In this document: positions 46,671-54,990 of the stretch, in pieces
Position numbering within the stretch: position 1 is the first letter of the stretch
Layout of the letters: each line of letters starts with the position of its first letter
NCBI GenBank assembly: GCA_913776825.1
Contig: CAJYPV010000022.1
Location: forward strand, 1-64,000
DNA from: Burkholderiaceae bacterium
GTDB taxonomy: Bacteria > Pseudomonadota > Gammaproteobacteria > Burkholderiales > Burkholderiaceae_C
Direction of reading: 5' to 3'
Length of the DNA: 64,000 nt
Notes under the pieces: model-generated
Told to the model about the DNA's origin: nothing
The model's database searches: none
The model's input: only the letters and a program-made list of their open reading frames with translations
Made by a program: the position numbers and the translations under genes

Positions 46671-48119
46671 ATGGACATGCGCAAGCCGGCGACCCCGCCG
46701 CCAGCAGCATCCGACGGCAGCAAGACCATCTGGATGTACGCGGCCCAGCCGAAGATCTATCCGCGCAGTGTCCATGGCTGGTTCGCCGTGTGGCGCTGGG
46801 CGCTGGTGTTCGCGACCCAGGCCGTGTTCTACGGCCTGCCCTGGCTGCCCTGGAACGGGCGCCAGGCGCTGCTCTTCGACCTGGAAGCCCGCCGCTTCTT
46901 CGTCTTTGATCTGGTCCTGTATCCACAGGATTTCATCTACCTGACCGCGCTGCTGCTGATCTCGGCCTATGCGCTGTTCTTCTTCACCGCGGTGGCGGGC
47001 CGCCTGTGGTGCGGCTATGCCTGCCCGCAGACGGTCTACACCGAAATCTTCCTCTGGATCGAGCGCCGCATCGAAGGCGACCGCGCCGCGCGCATCCGGC
47101 TGGACAAGGGCGGGCTGGGTGTCGAAAAGCTGCTGCGCAAGAGCGGCAAGCATGCGGCCTGGCTGGCGGTGTCCCTGTGGACGGGCTTCACCTTCGTCGG
47201 CTACTTCACGCCGATCCGCCTGCTCGGGACCGAGATGATCCAGGGCGCCCTGGGCGCTTGGGAAACCTTCTGGGTGCTGTTCTACGGTTTCGCGACCTAC
47301 GGCAACGCCGGCTTCATGCGCGAGCAGGTCTGCAAGTACATGTGTCCCTATGCGCGCTTCCAGAGCGCCATGTTCGACAAGGACACCCTGATCATCAGCT
47401 ACGACCCCGGACGCGGCGAGCCCCGCGGCCCCCGGTCCAAGAAGGTCCAGCCGGCCGAGGTGGGCTTGGGCAGCTGCGTGGATTGCGGTTTGTGCGTCCA
47501 GGTCTGTCCGACCGGCATCGACATCCGGAAAGGCCTGCAATACGAGTGCATCGGCTGTGCCGCCTGCATCGATGCCTGCGATGACGTGATGGACGGCTTC
47601 AACTATCCGCGCGGTCTGATTCGCTACGCCACCCAGAACGGCATGGCCCAGGGATGGACGTCCAGACAGCAGTGGCAGCGCGTGTTCCGGCCGCGGGTGC
47701 TGATCTATGGCGCAATCCTGCTCTTGATCTCGGCGGCATTGATGGCGAGCCTGTGGCTGCGCACGCCATTCCGGGTGGACGTCGTCCGGGACCGGGCCTC
47801 TCTGGCCCGCCTGGTGGAGGACGGCTACATCGAGAACGTCTACCGTCTGCAGATCATGAATGCGGCCGAATCCAGCCAGCGCTTCGCGATTCGGGCCGAA
47901 GGTCTGGACGGCCTGCAGATGGTGCCCGCGCTCGGGGTGCAGACGCTGGCGCCGGCCGAGGCGCGCTGGGTCACTGTGGCGCTGCGGGTGCCGCCGGAAA
48001 GCGCGCAGGCGCTCGGCGCCGGGGCGCACCCCATCCATTTCGAGATCCGACGCATGGAGCCCAACGGCGGGCCTGATCGGACGGTGATCGAGAAGTCCAC
48101 CTTCGTCACCCCGCGATGA
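46671..48119 (+). CDS. ccoG: Cytochrome c oxidase accessory protein CcoG (FixG/RdxA-like)
   Basis: CcoG is an iron-sulfur membrane protein that reduces copper for cbb3 assembly. The 482-residue frame from ATG 46671 follows AGGTGA. It has about five transmembrane helices, LWCGYACPQTVYTEIFLWIE, MREQVCKYMCPYARFQSAM, two 4Fe-4S motifs (CVDCGLCVQVCPTGIDI, about 268, and CIGCAACIDACDD, about 292), and a periplasmic immunoglobulin-like C-terminus (IYRLQIMN-type, EARWVTVALRVP). A FixH-like gene follows. Confidence 0.94.
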   Translation: MDMRKPATPPPAASDGSKTIWMYAAQPKIYPRSVHGWFAVWRWALVFATQAVFYGLPWLPWNGRQALLFDLEARRFFVFDLVLYPQDFIYLTALLLISAYALFFFTAVAGRLWCGYACPQTVYTEIFLWIERRIEGDRAARIRLDKGGLGVEKLLRKSGKHAAWLAVSLWTGFTFVGYFTPIRLLGTEMIQGALGAWETFWVLFYGFATYGNAGFMREQVCKYMCPYARFQSAMFDKDTLIISYDPGRGEPRGPRSKKVQPAEVGLGSCVDCGLCVQVCPTGIDIRKGLQYECIGCAACIDACDDVMDGFNYPRGLIRYATQNGMAQGWTSRQQWQRVFRPRVLIYGAILLLISAALMASLWLRTPFRVDVVRDRASLARLVEDGYIENVYRLQIMNAAESSQRFAIRAEGLDGLQMVPALGVQTLAPAEARWVTVALRVPPESAQALGAGAHPIHFEIRRMEPNGGPDRTVIEKSTFVTPR

Positions 48120-48212
48120 CGGCCACGAAGCGATGCGGCCGCTCATCCCTCCAACGCCAGCGGCCCGGCTTGGCCGGTCTGCCGATTCAACCGATTGCTC
48201 ACAGAGGAGTCC

Positions 48213-48515
48213 ATGATGAATGACATCCAGATCGAGGCCGATCGTCCGCGGCCGTCGCGCGGGCCCTCGATGCCTGACCTGCCCAACAGCGGCCCCTGGT
48301 GGCGACACCGAATGATGTGGCTGGTGGTGGGTGGCCCCAGCGTCGTCATCGCGGCGAGTTTTGTGACGCTGGCCCTGGCGATCACCCATCCCGATCCGGT
48401 GGTCCAGCACGATCCGGCCGGCGTGTCGCGTCAAGCCGCCGATGAGGCGGATGCCTCGCTGTCTCCCGCGATGAGCGCCCGCAACCACGCGGCCACGGGC
48501 GGACAAGCGCCCTGA
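48213..48515 (+). CDS. FixH-like cbb3 accessory protein, short form
   Basis: The 100-residue protein from ATG 48213 (ATG 48216 also possible) is a single-helix protein: GPWWRHRMMWLVVGGPSVVI followed by ASFVTLALAITHPDPVV. That is the pattern of FixH-type proteins beside ccoG in Burkholderiales. The N-terminal 30 residues and C-terminal 45 are Ala/Ser-rich and not conserved. The usual DEDYYRKGIEIN motif is replaced by QHDPAGVSRQAADE, so it may be degenerate. GAGGAG precedes the start. Confidence 0.75.
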   Translation: MMNDIQIEADRPRPSRGPSMPDLPNSGPWWRHRMMWLVVGGPSVVIAASFVTLALAITHPDPVVQHDPAGVSRQAADEADASLSPAMSARNHAATGGQAP

Positions 48516-48563
48516 CAGCGGTCGTCGAGCGGGCGGGCTTTTCAGTCCCAACCGAGGGCTAAT

Positions 48564-48582
48564 CCACCGCCTTCAGCGGTGG
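48564..48582 (+). terminator. Hairpin after the cco operon, possible terminator
   Basis: CCACCGC, loop CTTCA, GCGGTGG form a 7-bp stem about 50 bases after the FixH-like stop. There is no T-run, so it may be Rho-dependent or a simple stem. Confidence 0.3.
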
Positions 48583-48615
48583 GCTTCAGCCTATTGCTGT
48601 GCTTGATTGAATCTG

Positions 48616-48629
48616 CATGACTTCGATCA
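48616..48629. promoter_or_regulatory. Candidate FNR-type box upstream of hemN
   Basis: ATGACTTCGATCAA has one perfect half site (ATCAA) and TGAC in the other, one mismatch beyond the ccoN box type. It lies 36 bases before the hemN ATG. hemN is under FNR control in many bacteria. Confidence 0.45.
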
Positions 48630-48665
48630 AGGAGCTGACTCTGCATTCAAGTCAGGATACTCCGC

Positions 48666-50102
48666 ATGAAACAGCCAACGACCTCGCCCGACTCGAACTT
48701 CATCGACGACGACCTGCTGCGGCGCTTCGATGTGGCCGGCCCGCGCTATACCTCGTATCCGACGGCGGATCGGTTCTCCGAAATGTTCGGTGCCGACAGC
48801 CTGCGCCACTCGTTGGCGCAGCGGGCGAGCGGCTCGCAGGCGGCGCAGCCGGTCTCGCTGTATGTGCATATCCCGTTCTGCGAATCGATTTGCTATTACT
48901 GCGCCTGCAACAAAGTCATCACCCGGCATCACGAGCGCGCCGCCGCTTATCTGGATCTGCTGGAAATCGAATTGGGTCTGGTGGCCGAGGCGCTCGGCAC
49001 CGCGCCCGAAGTGTCGCAACTGCATTTGGGCGGCGGGTCGCCGACCTTCTTGAGCGATGACGAACTGACGCGGCTGATGGGCGCGTTGCGGCAGCGCTTC
49101 GCATTCCGTGATGACGCTGAGATCTCGATCGAAGTCGATCCCCGCACCGTCGACGCGACCCGTCTGGCCCACTTGCGCGCGCTCGGCTTCAATCGTCTCA
49201 GCTTCGGCATCCAGGATTTCGATCCGCAGGTGCAGCGCGCGGTCCATCGCGAGCAAAGTCTGGAGAGCGTCACCGCGCTGATGACCGCCGCGCGCGCGCT
49301 GGGCTTTCGATCGATCAACGCCGACTTGATCTACGGGCTGCCGCAGCAGTCGCCCGAGTCCTTCGCCACGACGGTGCGCCAGGTGGCGGCGCTGCGTCCG
49401 GACCGGATCGCGCTGTATGGCTACGCGCATCTGCCGCACCGCTTCAAGCCGCAGCGCCGCATCGACGACACCACGTTGCCCGCTGCGGAAAGCAAATTGC
49501 GCATGCTGTCCGGCGCGATCAGCGGTTTCCTGTCCGAAGGATATTGCTACATCGGCATGGACCACTTCGCGCTGCCGAATGATCCGCTCGCGGTGGCCAA
49601 GCAGGCCGGTCGGCTGCATCGCAACTTCCAGGGCTACAGCACCCAGCCGGATCGCGACCTGATCGCGCTCGGCGTCTCGGCCATCGCCCGGGTGGGTGCG
49701 CACTATGCGCAGAACCTCAAAACGCTGGACGCCTATGAAGCGGCGCTGCGAGCAGGCCGTCTGCCGGTCGAGCGCGGCCTGACGCTGGACCGCGACGACC
49801 TGATCCGCCAGGCGGCGATCATGTCGGTGATGTGCCAGGGGCGGCTGGACATCCCGGCCTTCGAGCAACTGCACCAGCTGAATTTCGATCAGTATTTCGC
49901 CTCCGAGCAACCGCGACTTCGCCAGTTGGAGGCGGATGGTCTGATCAGCCTTTCTTCGAAGACGCTTGAGGTCACGCCGCTGGGCTGGTACTTTGTCCGT
50001 GCGGTCGCGATGGTGTTTGATCGCTACCTGCGGCGTCCGCCCGTCATCGCGCCCTCGTCGGACGAGCGCGTCGAGCCGGTCCGTTTCTCGCGCATTCTTT
50101 GA
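48666..50102 (+). CDS. hemN: Oxygen-independent coproporphyrinogen III oxidase
   Basis: HemN is a radical-SAM enzyme that decarboxylates coproporphyrinogen III for heme under low oxygen. The 478-residue protein has the radical-SAM cluster motif in HIPFCESICYYCACNKVIT (about 72-90), GGGSPTFLS, SIEVDPRTVD, LSFGIQDFDPQVQ and the HemN_C helix domain (MSVMCQGRLDIPAFEQL). The N-terminal PRYTSYPTADRF is diagnostic of HemN rather than HemW. It lies next to the cbb3 genes, which also need heme. Confidence 0.96.
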   Translation: MKQPTTSPDSNFIDDDLLRRFDVAGPRYTSYPTADRFSEMFGADSLRHSLAQRASGSQAAQPVSLYVHIPFCESICYYCACNKVITRHHERAAAYLDLLEIELGLVAEALGTAPEVSQLHLGGGSPTFLSDDELTRLMGALRQRFAFRDDAEISIEVDPRTVDATRLAHLRALGFNRLSFGIQDFDPQVQRAVHREQSLESVTALMTAARALGFRSINADLIYGLPQQSPESFATTVRQVAALRPDRIALYGYAHLPHRFKPQRRIDDTTLPAAESKLRMLSGAISGFLSEGYCYIGMDHFALPNDPLAVAKQAGRLHRNFQGYSTQPDRDLIALGVSAIARVGAHYAQNLKTLDAYEAALRAGRLPVERGLTLDRDDLIRQAAIMSVMCQGRLDIPAFEQLHQLNFDQYFASEQPRLRQLEADGLISLSSKTLEVTPLGWYFVRAVAMVFDRYLRRPPVIAPSSDERVEPVRFSRIL

Positions 50103-50147
50103 CCGTCACCACCTGCCCATGTCGCCCCGCCTGAGCTTGCGTTCACC

Positions 50148-50960
50148 ATGGTGACGCTGGACCTGACCCTCGTCGGCTCCGCGTTGCTGATGGGCGCGGC
50201 CGGCAGTCTGCATTGCGCCGCGATGTGCGGTGCGCCGTGCGCGGCCGTGACGTCGGGCGCCCGGTGGCCGGCGATGGGCAGCTTCCAATTGGGACGGGCG
50301 ATCGGCTATGCAGCCGGCGGCGCCATCGCTGCGGCCAGTGTGTCGGGCCTGGTGCGCTGGGGCGAAACCGTCGCGTGGATGCGACCGCTCTGGCTGGCCT
50401 TGCATCTGGGGGCGCTGGCGCTCGGTCTGTTCCTGCTGTGGCGCGGCGAGCAGCCCGGCTGGCTGCAACGGATGTGGCCGCAACGGCCCGTCCACGAAGC
50501 GGGCGTTCCGCTCACCGCGCTGCGCGATCGCCAGGTCGCCCTGGCCGCACCGGTGCGAGCGGGTGCGGTCGGTCTGGCGTGGCTGGCATGGCCGTGCGGG
50601 TTGCTGCAATCGGCGCTGGTCGTCGCCGCGTTGGCGAGCGGCCCGTGGCAAGGCGCGGCGGTGATGGCGGCGTTCGCGCTCGCTTCGTCACCGGGACTGA
50701 TGGCTGGCCCCTGGCTGCTGCGGCAACTCGGCACGTGGACGCGCGGTCGGCCGGGCGGGCAGGGCGGCGGCTGGCGACTGGCCGGCGTGGCGAGGTCGCT
50801 GTCCGCTGAGGACGTCGGCCCGAGCGCAGCGCTGCCGGTGTCGACCGGCGCCCGAGAGCTGAGCTGGGCGACGCGGCTGTCGGGCGGATTGTTGATGGCG
50901 GGCGCCTGCTGGGCGCTGGGTCACGGCGTGTGGGCTCAGATCCGCGCGTACTGCGGCTAG
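50148..50960 (+). CDS. TauE/SafE (UreH-like) membrane protein
   Basis: The 270-residue integral membrane protein has about six helices and an N-terminal [19 protein letters not shown]. This GSxHCxxMC signature is found in DsbD-/UreH-like metal or sulfur handling proteins near cbb3 genes. [20 protein letters not shown] carries a second conserved Cys segment (WPCGLLQ). It may move copper or thiol redox power for oxidase assembly; this is inferred from motif and position. It starts at ATG 50148, 45 bases after hemN. Confidence 0.82.
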   Translation: MVTLDLTLVGSALLMGAAGSLHCAAMCGAPCAAVTSGARWPAMGSFQLGRAIGYAAGGAIAAASVSGLVRWGETVAWMRPLWLALHLGALALGLFLLWRGEQPGWLQRMWPQRPVHEAGVPLTALRDRQVALAAPVRAGAVGLAWLAWPCGLLQSALVVAALASGPWQGAAVMAAFALASSPGLMAGPWLLRQLGTWTRGRPGGQGGGWRLAGVARSLSAEDVGPSAALPVSTGARELSWATRLSGGLLMAGACWALGHGVWAQIRAYCG

Positions 50961-50975
50961 GGCCATTGGGACATG

Positions 50976-51003
50976 CCTTGGCTCCAACTTTCACTGTCAT
51001 AGA
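50976..51003 (+). promoter_or_regulatory. Predicted icd promoter
   Basis: TTGGCT (50976-50981), a 16-bp spacer and TAGAAT (50998-51003) form a sigma-70-type promoter about 50 bases before the icd ATG. A similar TATAGAATCGGCGC occurs before clpS. Confidence 0.6.
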
Positions 51004-51055
51004 ATCGGCGCTTCCGGTTTACCCACCCACCTACGCGATTCGCGGAGACAACTCC

Positions 51056-52309
51056 ATGTACCAGCACATCAAGGTGCCCGAGGGCGGGCAGAAGATCACG
51101 GTCAACGCTGACTTCTCGCTCAATGTTCCCAACAACCCCATCATCCCGTACATCGAGGGTGACGGCACCGGTTTCGACATCACCCCGGTGATGATCAAGG
51201 TGGTGGATGCAGCCGTGGCCAAGGCCTACGGCGGCGCCAAGAAGATCCACTGGATGGAGATCTACGCCGGCGAGAAGTCGACGAAGGTCTACGGCCCCGA
51301 TGTCTGGCTGCCGGAAGAGACGCTGCAGGTTCTGAAGGAATTTGTGGTCTCGATCAAGGGCCCGCTGACCACGCCGGTCGGTGGTGGCATCCGTTCGCTG
51401 AACGTGGCCCTGCGCCAGGAACTGGACCTGTACGTCTGCCTGCGCCCGGTGCGTTACTTCAAGGGCGTGCCCTCGCCGGTGAAGGAACCGGAAAAGACCG
51501 ACATGGTCATCTTCCGCGAGAACTCGGAAGACATCTACGCCGGCATCGAATTCGAAGCCCAGAGCGACAAGGCCAAGAAGCTGATCAAGTTCCTGCAAGA
51601 GGAATTCGGCGTCAAGAAGATCCGCTTCCCGGAGACCTCGGGCATTGGCGTGAAGCCGGTGTCCAAGGAAGGCACGGAGCGTCTGGTCCGCAAGGCCATC
51701 CAGTACGCGATCGACAATGACAAGCCCAGCGTGACCATCGTGCACAAGGGCAACATCATGAAGTTCACCGAAGGCGGTTTCCGTGACTGGGCTTACGCCC
51801 TGGCGCAAACCGAATTTGGCGCTGAGCTGATCGACGGCGGCCCGTGGTGCAAGTTCAAGAATCCGAAGACCGGCAAGGACATCGTGATCAAGGACAGCAT
51901 CGCTGATGCCTTCCTGCAGCAGATCCTGCTGCGCCCGGCCGAGTACTCGGTCGTGGCCACGCTGAACCTGAACGGCGACTACATCTCCGACGCACTGGCC
52001 GCACAGGTCGGCGGCATCGGCATCGCCCCGGGCGCCAACCTGAGCGACTCCGTCGCCATGTTCGAAGCCACCCACGGCACCGCGCCGAAGTACGCTGGCA
52101 AGGACTACGTGAACCCCGGTTCCGAGATCCTGTCCGCCGAAATGATGCTGCGCCACATGGGCTGGACCGAAGCGGCTGACCTGATCATCTCGTCGATCGA
52201 GAAGTCGATCCTGTCGAAGAAGGTCACCTATGACTTCGCCCGCCTGCTGGATGGCGCGACGCAAGTGTCGTGCTCGGGCTTTGGTCAGGTGATGATCGAA
52301 AACATGTGA
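51056..52309 (+). CDS. icd: Isocitrate dehydrogenase (NADP-dependent)
   Basis: Icd oxidises isocitrate to 2-oxoglutarate in the TCA cycle. The 417-residue protein starts at ATG 51056 and has [20 protein letters not shown], the phosphorylation loop [45 protein letters not shown], and the metal site in [20 protein letters not shown]. The NADP region is [19 protein letters not shown]. Length and motifs match the dimeric bacterial enzyme. Its terminator is partly duplicated 2.65 kb downstream. Confidence 0.97.
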   Translation: MYQHIKVPEGGQKITVNADFSLNVPNNPIIPYIEGDGTGFDITPVMIKVVDAAVAKAYGGAKKIHWMEIYAGEKSTKVYGPDVWLPEETLQVLKEFVVSIKGPLTTPVGGGIRSLNVALRQELDLYVCLRPVRYFKGVPSPVKEPEKTDMVIFRENSEDIYAGIEFEAQSDKAKKLIKFLQEEFGVKKIRFPETSGIGVKPVSKEGTERLVRKAIQYAIDNDKPSVTIVHKGNIMKFTEGGFRDWAYALAQTEFGAELIDGGPWCKFKNPKTGKDIVIKDSIADAFLQQILLRPAEYSVVATLNLNGDYISDALAAQVGGIGIAPGANLSDSVAMFEATHGTAPKYAGKDYVNPGSEILSAEMMLRHMGWTEAADLIISSIEKSILSKKVTYDFARLLDGATQVSCSGFGQVMIENM

Positions 52310-52333
52310 TTCCCCGCCCGGCCTTCGCCGGGT

Positions 52334-52380
52334 TGAGATCAAAAACCCCAGCGCATGCGAGTGCCTGGGGTTTTTTCATT
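52334..52380 (+). repeat. Direct repeat, copy 1 (icd terminator)
   Basis: Forty-seven bases, beginning TGAGATCAAAAACCCCAG and ending GGGGTTTTTTCATT, match 54991-55037 with three mismatches (44/47). Together they bracket a 2.6-kb accessory segment. Confidence 0.88.
52341..52376 (+). terminator. Intrinsic terminator of icd
   Basis: AAAAACCCCAG pairs with CTGGGGTTTTT across a 13-base loop, with one more T after the stem. It lies 32 bases past the icd stop. Confidence 0.88.
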
Positions 52381-52437
52381 CGTAAGCGGCTAGCAAAGTC
52401 ATATTGAGCGCTACGAATGCGGATCGCCGTCGACCGT

Positions 52438-52680
52438 CTACATCCACATCATGAACCTACAGGCTCCGCTTTCGTCGTCCACGATCACCACAGTCGGATG
52501 ACTAGGGGGCGGGGCCGCCCCCATCGCGACGGATGGCCCGGCGTACGCGAACTGCACGTAGTAGGACGGCTAGTCCATCTGCGAGCACCGCTCCCAGCCT
52601 GAAGCCGAGGCAGCATCGCAGCCGTTGAAGACTTTCGCTCCGTCGCAGCCGTCTGCAAGCTGTCGTTCAACGTTAGCGCT
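52438..52680 (-). pseudogene. Possible decayed cassette gene with an in-frame TAG
   Basis: One minus-strand frame reads LADGCDGAKVFNGC, continues to RCSQMD, hits TAG at 52570-52572, then continues PSYYVQFAYAGPSVAMG and TVVIVDDESGACRFMMWM to a TAG at 52438. The residue pattern (paired Cys, a W-like position at the stop) looks protein-like. No start codon is clear and I know no family, so this is a tentative call. Confidence 0.3.
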
Positions 52681-52734
52681 CAGCGGGCAGCGAATCCGTC
52701 CGCTGCAGCAAAAGATTAAAGAGCAGTGAACGGT

Positions 52735-52980
52735 TCAACGGCGGTCCTCCAGGTTGACGCAAAGTACGATTGGACCGTTGTACTCGACCCCTTTCAGAAT
52801 CGCGCTGAACTGGGCAACCAAGTAAATCGGGACCTTGCCGATTCGATTGCTCCGCACAGAGACTGGCTTGATTTCAATGAGTTGACCTTCGAGAGAATTC
52901 GAGCGCGCAGAGTCCTCTCCCAAGCCTCGGGCGATGAGCAATGCCCGCGCGATGGATATTCGTCGAAGTTGGATGCTCAT
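52735..52980 (-). CDS. Small hypothetical protein in the integron-like segment
   Basis: The 81-residue frame from ATG 52980 (MSIQLRRISIARALLIARGL) contains VPIYLVAQFSAILKG and GPIVLCVNLEDRR. I recognise no family. About 55 bases after the stop, GCTAACGTTGAACGA resembles the start of an attC site, so this may be a third cassette. An overlapping plus-strand frame (52726-53001) is an equal-length competitor, so the call is weak. Confidence 0.35.
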   Translation of the reverse strand: MSIQLRRISIARALLIARGLGEDSARSNSLEGQLIEIKPVSVRSNRIGKVPIYLVAQFSAILKGVEYNGPIVLCVNLEDRR

Positions 52981-53060
52981 GGCCTGCGCTCTCATGTCTG
53001 AGTTCACCCTCGTGTGGCAGACGGCGACGCCGGCTGATGCACGTCGGGTGCGACGCAGGG

Positions 53061-53528
53061 TTACTCATCTGCTTCGTCGAGTAAGTGCTCCAAGAGAAAC
53101 TGCTCAAAGCTTTTATACCAACGTGTCGTGCGTCCTGCCGAAGGATCCCAGCAAACGACCGGCGCTTCGCACTCGACGGTTCGTAGGTCAAGGCATATCG
53201 CATAGCCGTGATCGTCGTGGTCCCGGGAAATTACAACGAGGTGCCTCGGAATGCCGAGCGTTTCTCGAGCATTGAGCGTTTCATACACGACGTTGCCCGC
53301 CTCTTGTGCCAATAGGTCTGGTGAAACGACGCCGCACACGTAGCGATTGGTGACGCTCAGATAGCCGAAGTGATGGAGAAACTCCTTGTACTCGAGCGGC
53401 AGGCGTACCTCCAACAGAATCTCGACATCGGCAACGATCGATGGAGGCTGGGCCTCTCCGGCGCCTGTGCCCCAGCCGCGCGAACTAGCGATTTCGAGGC
53501 GCGCCTCGATGGTTGAAATGCTCAGCAT
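53061..53528 (-). CDS. SMI1/KNR4 (SUKH) family immunity-type protein
   Basis: The 155-residue protein begins at ATG 53528 (MLSISTIEARLEIASSRGWG). It has the SUKH core: ILLEVRLPLEYKEFLHHFGY, an acidic strand near VVISRDHDDHGYAICLDL, VVCWDP and WYKSFEQFLLEHL. SUKH proteins often neutralise nuclease or other polymorphic toxins. The ATG lies nine bases after the end of an attC site, as in integron cassettes. No cognate toxin is next to it. Confidence 0.78.
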   Translation of the reverse strand: MLSISTIEARLEIASSRGWGTGAGEAQPPSIVADVEILLEVRLPLEYKEFLHHFGYLSVTNRYVCGVVSPDLLAQEAGNVVYETLNARETLGIPRHLVVISRDHDDHGYAICLDLRTVECEAPVVCWDPSAGRTTRWYKSFEQFLLEHLLDEADE

Positions 53529-53537
53529 GTTGCGGAT

Positions 53538-53606
53538 GCCTAACGTTCGACGTAAGGGGCGACTTGCGGCTCGCCGCAAGAAGTCCCCTTGACGGAGGGG
53601 TTAGGC
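53538..53606 (-). repeat. Integron attC recombination site (69 bp)
   Basis: It is bounded by GCCTAAC (53538-53544) and GTTAGGC (53600-53606), perfect R-box cores RYYYAAC and GTTRRRY. Inside, CGTAAGGGG pairs with CCCCTTGACG, leaving one extrahelical G, the hallmark of attC. An inner stem ACTTGCGG/CCGCAAGAAGT follows. It lies between two minus-strand genes: 22 bases after one stop and nine bases before the next start. Confidence 0.85.
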
Positions 53607-53627
53607 CGCCTGGTAGGAGGCAGTGCC

Positions 53628-54020
53628 CTAGGCTCGCTGAAAGTCTTCATAGAATGCATCGATATTGAACTGATCTATGCCGAATGCTGCCTTGGCAACC
53701 GCAGTGATGATTGTGGCTAGTTGGGTGACGTCTGCTCGATCGGCCTGAATACATGCAAGCCTGCCTGGCGACCAATCAACGACTTCGCACTCGGCAAAGC
53801 TCGCTAGAACCTCGGCAAGCCGCTCTTGAGGGCTTGCGTCATAGAGGTAGGCAAAGTCGAAGTAGGGGGAGGCGTTGCCTTGGATTGGGTAGATAGTCAC
53901 CCAGGCTTCCCTGTCTCCATTGAAGTTCAACGTGACGTAGCGAGAGGCCCATTCAACGCCGCCGTGCGCCAGATTGGAAAGCACCTCACTGACACTTGTG
54001 AATTGAGGCAGAGGACTCAT
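53628..54020 (-). CDS. Hypothetical protein encoded by the first integron cassette
   Basis: The 130-residue protein from ATG 54020 (MSPLPQFTSVSEVLSNLAHG) has an alternating strand/helix pattern: YVTLNFNGDREAWVTIYPIQ, FDFAYLYDASPQERLAEVLA and a C-terminal acidic helix. There is no signal peptide or membrane helix. I recognise no family; the size and neighbourhood suggest an immunity-like or orphan cassette protein. Only 13 bases separate its ATG from a GTTAGGT core, and its stop is 22 bases from attC, the geometry of a cassette. Confidence 0.65.
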   Translation of the reverse strand: MSPLPQFTSVSEVLSNLAHGGVEWASRYVTLNFNGDREAWVTIYPIQGNASPYFDFAYLYDASPQERLAEVLASFAECEVVDWSPGRLACIQADRADVTQLATIITAVAKAAFGIDQFNIDAFYEDFQRA

Positions 54021-54033
54021 GGGATTCGCAGAG

Positions 54034-54040
54034 ACCTAAC
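54034..54040 (-). other. attI-like recombination core GTTAGGT
   Basis: Read on the minus strand, the heptamer matches GTTRRRY and lies just before the first cassette gene, between it and the divergent integrase remnant. This is where an attI/attC junction is expected. An alternative is a decayed attC reaching to about 54118 (CTCGGG/CCCAGA partner, degenerate GGTAAGC). Confidence 0.55.
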
Positions 54041-54236
54041 GTGTTCTCGGGAGACAACCGAAGCCACCTAGGCAGGCCCCGTGCGCCCTGAATCGGGGCA
54101 GCCCAGAACTGGTAAGCGATTGACAGCTCATCGAAATCTCCCGCGTCATTGTTTTTTATACAGCACTAAATCTCCGGCGAAAGCTGCACGCGTTTACAAA
54201 CCTTGGTGAGGGTACGGTGACCGCAATGGAGCTCCC

Positions 54237-54466
54237 ATGATGCCAGCCCTGCTGCCCGATTGGGCCCCTCGCAAATGCCCGCGACATCGGCCCACTCCGG
54301 ACTTGCCGCCGTGGCGCGCCACGCGAGTACTGGCTCAGCTAGCGAGCGCTTGCGGCTGATTCACTACCGCCTCCGCACCGAGGAGACCTGCGTCTACTGG
54401 GTGTCGACCTTCATCCGCTTTCGTGGTCTGCGGCATTCCACAGAGATAGGCGGTCAACTCCCATAA
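54237..54466 (+). pseudogene. intI: Integron integrase intI, truncated and frameshifted N-terminus
   Basis: The frame from ATG 54237 gives MMPALLPDWAPRKC and reaches RVLAQL. After a frameshift near 54340 it continues as SERLRLIHYRLRTEETCVYW and VSTFIRFRGLRHSTEIGG. This aligns with the N-terminal core-binding region of IntI tyrosine recombinases, which typically reads RLLDQVRERLRxxHYSxRTExxYVxWIxRFIxFHGxRHPxxMG. The catalytic domain is gone. It is transcribed away from the cassettes, the standard integron arrangement. Confidence 0.75.
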
Positions 54467-54548
54467 CCAGCCTGAATCGGCCCGCCGCAGTGCACATCGA
54501 AAGCGGACATGGCGAATGACGCGCAGCCCAGCTGGAGGCTCATGGCTT

Positions 54549-54944
54549 ATGCTGCCCTCCATGAATGCTGTCTGCCCTGAATGCCATGGAACGCTGCAGT
54601 ACAGCGACGCTGGAAGTCTCTTTCAAGTGCGCTGCAGCAACTGTGGCTGGAAGGCGCAGGGGACAGTGAGCTGCACGAGGCCGGATATTCCACCAACAGA
54701 GCGCATGCCGCCGATGGTGGCAAAGGCAACTGGGCCGGTTCCCGCGGCAACGTTGAAGCGCATGCGCGAGGTGTTCGCCGAAGCGCAGCGCCTTCCTTTA
54801 GGAAAGCTTGCTGCGCAACTCGCGTCGGACGCAGGCCTGCAGGTAGGGCACTTGGCTCCGTATCGCATGTCTGAGATCGAGGTTCGGTTGGCTTCTTCGG
54901 GCGTGCGTCTAGAGCGCCTTCCGCATGAGGAAGATGACCGCTAG
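54549..54944 (+). CDS. Zinc-ribbon hypothetical protein
   Basis: The 131-residue protein from ATG 54549 (ATG 54561 also possible) has an N-terminal ribbon CPECHGTLQYS and VRCSNCGWKAQG, with two CxxC pairs. A helical segment follows (ATLKRMREVFAEAQRLPLG), then an Arg/Glu-rich end. Family unknown. It lies between the intI remnant and the second copy of the icd terminator repeat. Confidence 0.6.
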   Translation: MLPSMNAVCPECHGTLQYSDAGSLFQVRCSNCGWKAQGTVSCTRPDIPPTERMPPMVAKATGPVPAATLKRMREVFAEAQRLPLGKLAAQLASDAGLQVGHLAPYRMSEIEVRLASSGVRLERLPHEEDDR

Positions 54945-54990
54945 CAGCCTAAAGTGGAAATTGGGGCCATTAAAGGGGCCATGGACTGGA

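Noticed and set aside
52726..53001. Plus-strand 91-codon frame overlapping the minus-strand 81-residue gene
   Set aside because: No ribosome binding site and it runs against the orientation of the cassette-like genes; minus strand preferred, though weakly.
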